64,000 nucleotides of DNA. Source: Alligator mississippiensis. Taxonomy: Eukaryota; Chordata; Crocodylia; Alligatoridae. The notes under the pieces are model-generated. The model had not been told where the DNA came from and did no database searches. It saw nothing but the letters and a program-made list of their open reading frames with translations. This document shows positions 37,345 through 47,987 of the stretch, one piece after another; positions within the stretch are counted from its first letter, which is position 1, and the number at the start of each line of letters is the position of its first letter. The stretch spans positions 66,974,716 through 67,038,715 of the forward strand of contig NC_081831.1 of the NCBI RefSeq assembly GCF_030867095.1. The letters are read 5' to 3'. Both the position numbers and the translations under genes were made by a program.

Positions 37345-37917
37345 TTCCCCTAGCCAGGCCGAGTTCCCTAGCACTGGGAACTGAACCTGGTGGCGGGAGG
37401 CGCTTCCCCCATTCAGCCTGAGTTCCCCAGCACTGGGTCCCAGGCGGCAGAAGTAGCCTCCTGTCATCTGAGAGGCAGATCATGGGCCCACCCACATGCC
37501 TGGGAGGGCTGCAGGGGCTCTGCCAGACTCCTCCCAGGGGTGCAGGCCCCTGATCTGCCTGCCGGATCACAGGACGCTGCTCCTGCTCCTCAGCTCCTGC
37601 TTGTCAGCAGTTTGAAGTGCAGTTTCCTAGAAACCCCTGTGCCTATCTCCTTGAAATTTGGCAGACTTCATGCCCTCAGAAGCAGCTAGCACTCCTGCAA
37701 GTTTCATTGGAATCAGGCAAGAAATGAAAAAGGTATAGGCTTTTTCATGCTTCCCCATTATAGCCTACAGGTGAAACGGCGAAACAGCGAAACCATATTG
37801 ACAAAACAGAATGGAACAATACTTTCAAAACAAAACGAAACTCGAAATGAAACACTGTTCCATCAAAACGCTGAAACGGAAGTCGAAGTGGAACTCTGCT
37901 TTTTCGCACAGCCCTAG
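37345..37917. repeat. Interspersed repeat, unclassified, ending CGCACAGCCCTAG
   Basis: The segment 37610-37917 carries CCTTGAAATTTGGCAGAC, then a run of GAAAC/CGAAA motifs (37770-37890), and ends TTTTTCGCACAGCCCTAG. I take it as a DNA-transposon-like repeat on the strength of this terminus, but no matching left end is visible. The CR1 at 37918 starts directly at its edge. Confidence 0.45.
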
Positions 37918-38899
37918 TCTCCAGTGGTGTCCCACAGGGATCAGTGCTCGGACCTGTGCTTTTTAACATACTTATTAATTACTTGGATTAGGGGGTGGAA
38001 TGTTCTATGATTAAGTTTGTGGATGACACCAAGCTGTGGGGAAATGCAAGCACACAGGAGGATAGGGCAAGGATCCAGGATGACCTTGACAGACTGGTTC
38101 TGTGGGCTGATTGAGGTCAGATGAGGTTCAACAGCAAAAAGTGTCAGGTCCTTCATCTGGGTAGGAAGAACCTTTACCATAACTATAGGACAGGTGGTAG
38201 CCCACTAGCTGGCACAGCATCTGAATGACACCTAGGGGTCTTAATTGATCAGAGGATGAATATGAGCCAACAGTTCGATGGAGTTGCCAGCAGGGCAAAT
38301 AGAGCTCTGGCATGCATCAGCCAATGCGTTGCCAACAGATCCAGAGAGGTGCTTCTCCCTCTCTACTCAGTGTTGGTGAGGGCGCAGCTGGAGTACTGTG
38401 CCCAGTTTCGGGCACTGCCATCCAAGAAGGATGCGGATAAGCTTGAGAGGGTACAGAGAAGGGCCCCCCACATGAATAGGGGCCTAGAGGATAGGCCCTA
38501 CGAGGAGAGACTCCAGGAACTAGGCCTGTTCAGTCTGAGTAAGAGGAGACTGAGAGGTGACTTGATAGCAGCCTACAAGTACGTCGGGGGGGAGCACCAA
38601 GATCTGGGGGAGCAACTCTTCAGGAAGGCACCCCTCAGGAGGACGAGGACCAATGGACACAAACTAACAGAGGGAAGATTTTCACTGGACATAAGGAAGA
38701 ACTTCTTCTCCATAAGGGTAACTAGAACCTGGAACACACTCCCAGCAGAGGTGGTACGGTCACCATCCTTGGAGGTGTTCAAGAGGAAGCTGGATAAGCA
38801 CCTAATTTGCATTCATTAACCTCCTGCCTATGGCAGGGGACTGGACTTGATGATCTTGCAGGTCCCTTCCAGTCCTTTGATTCTATGATTCTATGTAAT
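37918..38899 (+). mobile_element. CR1 LINE fragment, 3' third
   Basis: Starts at motif B (GVPQGSVLGP) and runs through FVDDTKLWG (about 38018-38044) and the C-terminal region to the 3' end, finishing with GATTCTATGATTCTATG. The last open part (38256-38819, 187 codons) ends at the natural C-terminus. In-frame stops occur upstream, near 37988, 38112 and 38226. It is a different CR1 subfamily from the 11.4/48-kb pair. Confidence 0.93.
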
Positions 38900-39929
38900 G
38901 TCCACTCCGCCAGTCAGATGTCCTGAGGACTCCTGGGAATTAGATAATAAAGCGCCATCCCAGTTTGTCAGTTAAGAATGTTTGAGATTTGCTAGCATGA
39001 GGTCTTATCTGCTTGCTAGATAAATAGGCACTGCAGACCAACTCTATATAATTTTCTTCTGGATGGAGGGAGAGGGATTATTATCCTCATTTAAAACTAA
39101 AGAGAATATAAAAGCATGAATTGTATGAAACCTGCAAGAAGGGCGCAAGGCTTGTGAAATTCCCAGTTATATGGCTCCCTCTATAGTCACAAGTTCACTG
39201 GTAGGACTTGGACTTAGTAGCTTTACCATTGAAGTTGAACTGGGGGAAGGTGTGTGCGTCAGGGACAAGGAGAGAAAGTTTAAATAATGTAGCTGTGTTT
39301 TCTATCTGTCTGTCAACGTGACAAATTGCCTTCTTTGTCCACAGCCCTACAGCCTTTCCATATTAATGCCCAGCAAAGGCTCTCTACAGCTGTAGAAAGC
39401 CAGGTGATCCTCAGGGAAAAGAACAAAAATTACCTTCCCATCCTCCTATGAAATAGAAACAGGGACAATCAGAAGGATGGAAAGATTTGAATAAATTCAC
39501 GCTGGTATAAGTGTTCTCAGACTTTGACCTGGCATTTAGCAATTAATTGGGACAGGGAAATTCCTGTTGTATTTTTCTCTTTGTCAGCTCATCCTATATT
39601 TCCTTGGGCATTTGAAAGATCGTGCTAAGGGTTGTGAAGAAGAGCTACAACCAAATGGGAGATGGGTCTGCCAAGTAGTTTTCCAATTCAGGCCCTTATT
39701 TGGCTGCAAAAATATAGAGGTAGGTGCCAAGTTTGTGCCTACATTTGAAATATTCAGCCTAGCCTTTTTCTAGCCAAGACAAAGGTACAGTCCATAGCAT
39801 CCCATTTCATTTTAAGTTGGTGAGCCCATGGAAGTCATTAGCATTGACATTTACATCATGGTTCTCAAAAAGAGGTGTTTTACCTTCTCCCAGTAGTATT
39901 AAAACTGCCTTTGGACCTAAATAGCATGG
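38900..39929. other. Gene-free DNA
   Basis: No recognisable feature; a trace of antisense MIR around 39075-39090 is too short to call. Confidence 0.5.
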
Positions 39930-40560
39930 ACCCAAGACTCAGGGGCTGGACCCAGCCATGCAGGCATGTGCAGTTTGTGGTGTTGCAGACCTCTTTGTGG
40001 CACCACATACAATGTGTGCTGTATGTTAAATTGTGCATGGCACTAAGTTGCAAATCTGGGGCAAAATTTGTTGCTGGGATTTCCATTGGGGCACAATGTG
40101 GCTCGAGATGGGGGAACAGGCAGCCCTGGGCTGGCTGCTCCCCGTGTCTGTGTGGCTCAGCGCAGGGGCTCTGCTGTGGAGCCCCCCGTGCTGAGGCACA
40201 CTGCTCCCCAGACACTGTGATGTCCAAATGAGGTACGTGAAGACAGGGGAGCAGCCAGTCCAGGGAGCAGCTGGCTGGGGCTCAGGGTGCCACAGTGCAG
40301 GGGCTCTGCAGCACATGCCACCCCCTGGCTGGCTGGGGCACAGGGTGCCTCAGTGCGATGACTGCCTGCTGGTTAGCCCTGGGCCCCAGCCAGCCCCACC
40401 TGCAGCACATGGAGCAGTGGGTCAATGCGTCCCACTGCAAAGCGCATGGACAAGCGCATGCATTGTGGCACAAAGTAGCAGCACAAATTTGTGGTGCTAT
40501 TACTTGTGCTGCTGCAAACACGTACCCCTTCTCGTGTGGACGTGGCCAGGGGGTTTGAAT
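39930..40560. repeat. GC-rich repeat region with repeated motifs, unclassified
   Basis: CAGCGCAGGGGCTCTGC (40158-40174) recurs as CAGTGCAGGGGCTCTGC (40293-40309), and CTGCTCCCC and GGGGAGCAG units occur in inverted order (about 40136-40255). The right end TTCTCGTGTGGACGTGGCC resembles the inverted left end of the repeat at 29440. Open frames here are by-products of GC content. Confidence 0.4.
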
Positions 40561-41847
40561 ATTGATGTGTACTATTTCTAAATGAAACCCATTGAGGAAG
40601 TCTGACTGACACTGTTTGGCTTTCTTAGAGATTCCTGGAGAGGAAATTAGACCATCTGAAGGTTTAAAGAAGACAAAAGTGTTCTTGCTGAGTATTTTCA
40701 TTTCTCCACCTCCCACTATCCTGCTGACTATTCATGCGTGTACGAGCTCTCAGACAGAATAGACTATAAGTGTTGACAAAGATCTGTACCTCTTCCTTCT
40801 GAAATTTAGCTTTCTGTCATATTATCCAAGCTTTCAGTAATGTGTTTCCTGCATAAAAATAGCTTGCAGGTAGCTTCGCTTATAGTCTTATATACAATAC
40901 ATGTAAGTAAATCACAAAAGCTTAGAATCAGAAAAGTAGGTGCTGAGCCCGATTTTACAAAGCACCTGATATTCCTCACACTTCTACTGGTATAAACCAG
41001 GAACAATCCAACTGAAATAGGGGTAGTTGGTCTGGTTTTATATCAGTGCGAGAAGAGAATTAGTCACTATATATAAAGGCATGTTAATATGCAGTATGTA
41101 TGTAACAATAATGTTAATAATCCTCTGTGTGCTTTCTAAGGGAGTGCATCCCATGTGTTTTTAAAGGCACATTTATGAGGTCCATCCACTTTGGACAGGG
41201 GTATTGGCTTCTCATTGGTTTGCTCAAGTAGGTCAGCATTTCATGGAAGATCCAATTTCCAGTAGATACAGCTTTTGCATGTATATGACCCATTGAGAAA
41301 ATTACATTCCTGTGATGTAAAATGGAGTAGCCATTCATTTTTCACTTGTATATCAAAGTTGACAGAGGACATGGATTCCATGCAACTGGGAAACTGATGG
41401 TTGTAGTAAATAAAATGTGAGAAAATGATCTCATAATACTGTGAGAAATTCAGAATGGCTCCAATTTCTGCCTTATAAAGTTTAGTTCTGGGTACAGCAA
41501 AATAAGATAACGTCAAAATGCTTGATAGATCTAAGAAGTGATTAATAAGGTCGTGTCTGAAAACAAACATACCACAAATGACTTCAAAGGACATTAAATT
41601 TGAGGAAAAGGGGACACTGTGAAAATTGCAAAAATATGGAATGAGCCCAGAATGAAAGTGGAAAGAGCAAACATGACCTGTGGAGTGACAGAATATATCT
41701 CCCTTACCTACCACCAGATGCATTTGGCTGTAATCTCATGGTAAGGAGAAAGATAATCAATGGCTATTTTTTGTTGCAAGCAACCTAACAAGCAATTTCC
41801 ATTCATCTTGTAAGTGAGAGCAAAGAAAAAACAATTAGGAGTACAAG
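40561..41847. other. Gene-free DNA
   Basis: Holds the palindromic remnant at 40986-41047. A 160-codon minus-strand frame (41241-41723) is His/Phe/Ser-rich and shows no domain; I consider it chance. Confidence 0.5.
40986..41047. repeat. Palindromic repeat remnant (copy 1)
   Basis: ACTGGTATAAACCAG (40986-41000) pairs with CTGGTTTTATATCAGT (41032-41047), apart from one extra base and one mismatch. Related motifs occur at 31925-31975 and 59470-59500. It looks like a decayed palindromic interspersed repeat. Confidence 0.4.
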
Positions 41848-42045
41848 CACGTAGGCACTGCCATACTGGATTACACCAATGGCCAATCTATTCCAGTTTC
41901 TTGTCTCTGACAATGCTCTCAAACGCTGGTTTTTAGGATCGGTGAAAACACACTGCAGCGAGTGGTTAATGCCACCCAGTGAAGGTGTTTTCCTAACCCC
42001 TATCACTTAGAGACTGATCTCTGGATTAGTATTCATAGCCCTTAG
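41848..42045 (-). mobile_element. LINE 3'-end remnant (CR1/L3-like)
   Basis: Contains GCCATACTGGATTACACCAATGG (split here as GCCATACTGG and ACACCAATGG), ATCTATTCCAG and TTCCTAACCCCTA. I recognise this as the reverse complement of a common sauropsid LINE 3' end (in its forward form, CCATTGGTCTGA and CCAGTATGGC). Strongly diverged, with unclear edges. Confidence 0.5.
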
Positions 42046-45000
42046 AGGATCCTTGTTTATTTTTAATCTGGGTCAAATAATAATTATGAATATAAAATAT
42101 ATGTGGATAAGGCCTACCCATTGCACTCCTGCTAAATGCATTTGTGTTTGTTCATTTATAAAATGCATCGATCCTGTTTTTCAGGCAGGAGTCCAAACAA
42201 GTGAATATAGAAATGCATTAAATGAATACAGATTAAATATAGCTCAGTCATGTTGTGTTAATTGGTTGTGTGCTATTGAAGCATAGCCATATTTAACCAG
42301 CTGTGACTGCACATCTGTGTTAGGGAAAAGAAAAGTTTATTTGTTTGGGGATAAAAATATGCTCTATCTCTGTAAGATCCTGTCAGATTCTGAGTTTATT
42401 ACTGGATTTTTTAACTCAGGCCTCACTTAGGCACAGTTCCTACTGACTGAGTGAAAGGGAAGTATAACTGCAAGCCAGGCCTGTTACCTGTATTTTTAAA
42501 ATAACAAATTCAGCTTCATTTTTGTAAATTATCATTTTTTACATTAAATATTTGGCTTGAAGTAGCCCAGTACAATCTTGATGCTTCTTCAGTGTCATGC
42601 AGATACAGTGCAATAACTACAAGCCACTGGTCAATACTAATAGTCAAACTGTGCCTGTATTGGGAAGGCTATATGGCCTCACTTTGCCTCCAAATGAGAT
42701 TAAGGTTTTCCCTGAAGAACATACCACACAACTTGAAGAGTCCTGCTGTGCATTGCCCCAGGAAAGGGTCGGCTTGACTGGTCAATGCTCTGCTTTTTCT
42801 TGCATCGTTCTGAGGACTCTGTTACACAATTAATATTAAGAGCTCCTGGAGCCCTTAACCTCTGGATTGTTCTCACATTAACACCTGAAACTAGTTTTAA
42901 GCACACTTTAGGTGACTTAAAATTATGTCACTCCAGGGCAGGTTTATCCCAGATCTGTGTTACCCAGCTCATGTTCCACTAATGTGTGGCCACTCCCCAC
43001 GGATGAGCAGCCCAAGTTGCAGGCTTCCAGCATCCCACCTCTTGTTTTGTGTGGACAAACTTCCTACTCCCTGAACTGTACTGCCCATGGGGTGGTTCTG
43101 GTGCCAAGCCAACTTCTCCCACTCCAGAGGATGTGACCTTCCTATCTCCAGGTGAATAACCCTCTACAAACAGCCTGCAGAGCACATGCCAGCTAGCAAG
43201 GTTGCAAGGCACAGAGGGGTCCAGGGGTGGGGGAGGAATAAGGTAAAGGGCTAGATTGGGTTTCCATGAACTGGGGCTTTTTTCCTGGGGCAGGGGCAGT
43301 AGCTCCTCCAAACTCACCTTCCTGCACCACTCCTACCTCCCAGCCACCCTGGGAAGCATGACCAGCACCTCATACCCCAATCCAAGATCCCAGTTTATGA
43401 AAACATAAGACCTTCTCTAATTTACTTCCCCTTTATTTCTTTGTAAATGCTTCTTTTTTTAACTTATTATTATTTTATCCTTCAGGGGCTGATTTCCTTC
43501 ATTTCATCACTCTTCCCACACCACCTTTCTACCTCCCATTTCATTACCCACCCCACCCCATTAACTCTCCATCTCCCAGCTTCATGTTCCTATCCTGCCC
43601 AACCCATCTGTCACACAGTCCCACCTGGAGCTCCTGCCCTAGCTAGGGATTCAACCCATCCTGCTCCACCAGCTCTGTAGTAACAGCTCTGAGCTGTAGT
43701 TCCTAGTCAGGCCCCTGCTTGCCAGCCGTCTAGTGGCAAGTCACAGCTGTGCAAGTGGGGGACAGTTAACAAAGGCTTTTAGCCTTAAGGCTGCTCCAAA
43801 TGTGAGCTAGCACTAACACTGATCAACATTTGAGCAGCTCAAAATGCAAAGTATAACAAAGCCCTGAGGTGCCAGGAGGAAGAGGAGAGTGCACAGTGAG
43901 CACAGCGATTGTGGTTGTGCCTGGCCCTTGTGTGGGGATACAGATGGGAAAAGATTCCTCTCGCCCCCTTGCAGACCCAGGCAAAGTTAATGCATAATCT
44001 AGCCATTAGTACTGGAAATCATTCTGACTGATGAGCTTTGGAAGCAGATTTTAGGACAGTCCACTGGTGCTCAGCTTCACCACAGGGTGGCATCATTGTC
44101 TTCTTTGAGATACTCAGAGCAGAAGGGAATAGCATATAGTATTATGAGGATTGTGAGAAGTATTTTCAGCCTGACCAATGGCAAACACCTGGCTGCACTC
44201 ATGCATTCTACACATCCTTGCATTGCTTCACAACCAAATGTAGACTCCAAGTACCGGTGCACTCAACATATCCCATTAAACAAATCTCCTGCAAGCCTTA
44301 GTCCATGTGGCTTGCTGGTATATTTCCCAGCATTGAAAATGAGTAAGTTAGAAACCTTCTGAGGAGGGCAAGAAGTGAATTCCATGTTACACCACGTTCT
44401 GTGACAGGGATGTAGAAGTCATTAAGATATGTCATAAGGATGAAATATGCCCCATAGGGCTGACCAGGACACATTCACTTTGCTGCTGATCACATGTGGG
44501 AAAAAGATACTGGAAAGGAGAGGGTTAAAACAAATACTCCAAGTGAGAGATAATATAAAAGTAAATTATTAAAAATAATGTTTTTAGTGTTACATTTTTT
44601 GTCCTGAGAAATAACAACATGGTTGGTGGGCTACAGGTAAATCTCAGTCTCAAATTAGGTTTGTCCTTATAGACACAATCCAGTTCTAAACATCTCCAGA
44701 TGTTTGGATCCCCACCCAAAGAATGAGAGGGTTTGGACCAATCTCTAATTGTGACGTTTGGCCTCATATTGCCTTATAATGGCACCAGACATCAGAGGGC
44801 AACCACAATTAAGCAGTGATAGCTGTTTAGAGCATGCTTTGGTGACAAGTAATGGGATGGGGTGCTGCTTAAAATGCGGCATTAGCCTTGAACGGACACT
44901 GGATAAAAAATATTTTGAAAGAATGCTAGATACATGTTTCTCTTCAGATTAATAACTATAAGGAGTACACTGTATATACCAGGGGGTGGAGTTCTTGCTG

Positions 45001-47394
45001 AATAAGTGGAAGCGCAATATAAGCCAACTAACTGTTTGGATTTCTAATGGAAAACAGAATGAAATATTAACTCAGTGGAGCAATGAAGCAGCTCATCGTT
45101 ATTCTACCACAGTCTGTGAAAGGAAACCAAAGACCCAAGTGTTCTGCTGCTTTCTTGTAATGTTTAAGAAACTCCAAGTCAGGCTCTGACTTCTAAAATG
45201 TAAAGAACTGTTTGCAGTTAAGGTTTTGTTAATATTTAACAAAAAGTCCTGTTCCTGCACTGATGAATCAGAATTGGAATTGGATAAATTAATCCCACCA
45301 TGCCACTCTTTCTCCTAAGAGTAATACAAAGATGCACAAGACACAAGGAAAAAGAAAAGTAAGCCCCCTTGGACAAATATGGTATATTTAGACTCCTACT
45401 TATCAGCATACAAAAAGTTGACAGGATGAAACAGAGTCCTTTAATACTTCCCATCTTGTGGCTATATGGAATTGGACTTATCAGATCTACAAAATGTTAG
45501 AAAAAAGCATGGATTCCCAGCTGAAATCCCCACAGTTCAGGGATGTTTCCATTCTGGTTTTAGTTCTGCCTGCATTATTATCACTCAAAACCAAGGAGTT
45601 TGACAGAGTTTTGCTCCATTCAGTGTCTGGGTTCTGACTTATTATCAGTACATACCTGGAGCTCCTACATAATGCAACAACTATTTTGAATTAGCTCTCA
45701 ATCAATCCTCCTTGAGTGAAAAATCACTAGGTCAGTTCACTACTACTTTTTCCTCAAAGAGTAAGCCCATGGCAGGAAAATTTGAGGAATCAAAAATGAA
45801 ATTAAACAGGATAGCATGGAATGGACTACCCCAACACACCTAAAGTTTGGGCTTATTTGGATCAGGAGTGGATTGGCATTTTGTCCCTGGTCCCTTCTCT
45901 GTCTAGCAGGCCAGTAGTAAAATTCTGATCTAGTTCCTGCTTCAACCTAGCCAGTGTGCAAGAGTATTGATGCAGGTATTTCAGTGTTTCCCAATCACTG
46001 CTGTTCTGACTAAATGCATTGTTCGATGTGCAAGTATTTTGTGAAGAGGAAGAAACTGGAATTGTTGCAGAGGAAAGAGTTCACTGAAAAGGATCATCTA
46101 CCTATTATTCTAAACACACAAAAAAGGCTGGAGCTGGATGCTGGAGCTTGCTTGTAGCTTCAGAAGAATCCAGTCTGTCTGTTAATCTCCTCTCTATGCA
46201 ATTTGGTGGTGAGCTGGACTTCCAGCTGGTTACAGATGCTACAGAGGGCTGTCATTTTTCCTGGAAAAGTCAGTAAAGAGGAGCTATGATGAATTGTGTG
46301 TCTGTCTGCTTTAGAAAATGGCTTCTTCCTCTGAGTCAAGAGGAAACACTTTAATGAAGCAGAGGGGCCTTCTAACTTGTGCTTCTCTATTGATTTCAGT
46401 CTGGGGACAGGGAGACGAGCACCTGCCTAGAGCCATCTCACACCTCTAGAAAAAGGCACAGGTAACAGAAAGAATGCCAGAGGGGGAAAGTGATGCCAGG
46501 AAGTTCCAGTGGTAGCTTGCCAAAGATTTAAATCACTGCACTTCCTGATTCCCTTCTCCAGTACTAGTTTAAAAACCACTTAACATTAAGACTGTTCCCT
46601 AATGAAGGGTCTCAGTAGCTCAGACCGGTGGGGAAGTTCTGATCCAGATCTGAACTTTATGTTCCAGGCTTGTGAACACATAACAGCATGAATGAGTTGG
46701 AGAGCATGCTTGTAGGCATCCTTCTCTTTCACTGGGTTTCCAGTGTTAACCCTTCTGGCTTTGTCTGACTGTGTGGTCCTTCTCTCCTGTACAAGTGCTT
46801 AAATGTTTATAGTCTGCCCCCGTGTCCTTCCTCTCTGTTCCAAACAAGTCAGCTGCAAAGAGCCACCTGCTTTTCAAATATAGTAATCTGAACAGTGGTT
46901 TGTCCGTGGTTGCTCATAAAAAGCTTGTGTCGAAGCCAAATCTAGATTCCATTTGTACATAGGTTCTCAAGAAACAACCACACAATCTTTGCTCTTTGGG
47001 GATTAACAGTGCTGGGTATCAGAGAAGAAGACATGTAATTAATAGTTCAGAAAGAAAAAATAATGCACATAAAAAAGAGGTGCATTTAGATGTCCTCGCT
47101 TCCCTCACATTTGCAGCTCCCATTAATTTTCCATGATGATATCATGAACACATGGAGAAAAATGCTGTCAGTAAAGTGCAAGCATTTTATGGCACTATAA
47201 TCAAATGTGAAGGATAATAAATAATAAAGCTGGAAAAATATTAACACTTACATCTTGAGTACTGAAATACACTTGTAAAAACAGGAACTGAAAAGAGCTG
47301 ATGTATCAGTGGATTATACTGATAAGATAATGGATCACGGTTATTTTTATCAAAGACTAATACAGAGATTCATTCTATTGTATTCAACTGTTTT
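42046..47394. other. Gene-free, mostly unique DNA
   Basis: No exon or clear transposon over 5.3 kb. A pyrimidine-rich tract lies at 43490-43690. The AT-rich stretch 47090-47340 has a quiet composition and could be a conserved non-coding element. Confidence 0.5.
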
Positions 47395-47507
47395 ATAGAT
47401 TACCGTCGCACCCAAAGAAACCTCATGCTGGCGCAGGATCTTACTGTGTGAAACACTGTACAAACACACAGCCCAAATACCGCCCCAAGGAGCTTACAAT
47501 CTAAGTA
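47395..47507 (-). repeat. SINE 3'-tail remnant (MIR/L3-like)
   Basis: Reverse complement reads GTAAGCTCCTTGGGGCGG, then GGGCTGTGTGTTTGTACAG and ATCCTGCGCCAGCATGAGG, a 3' tail common in amniote SINE/LINE relics. It is related to the right part of the relic at 55691-55800. Confidence 0.5.
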
Positions 47508-47987
47508 TGTACTATGACGATGAGAATAAGTCTTGGGAATAGACAAACAGTAGAACGAGAGGAACTAAGGAGGAAATGCTGGTCAGCATGGTTGGTCCTG
47601 GTCATAGCCCATCAACTACCTGTTGGTCCAGTTCTTGCAGGTATCACTGCAATTCAGAGTTTTAAGACCTGTCTCGGCCAGCACAGGTCAGCAGAGATGG
47701 CTCACTGGTCAGCATTTTTGATGCCTGAATTGATCTCCCATATTGTCCTGGTAAGTGCATCAGAGCCCCAGTCTGGTGCTTTTGAGTCTTCAGGAAGTGC
47801 TTGCTGTGCGGCTCAGCTCTGGGCAGTCAGGGAAGGCTATAGACATGAGGAGCCTTTTTCAGACTTTCTCTTCCTACCTCTCTTCACATCCTCACCCTCC
47901 TGCGGGTGACCAAATACACACACGTCAGGAGGGAAGTATTTTGGAATACTCAGCAGTGCGACCTCACTGCAAATTAGCATCTGTATC

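Noticed and set aside
41241..41723. 160-codon minus-strand frame
   Set aside because: Low-information Phe/His/Ser-rich sequence in AT-rich DNA without any family signature.
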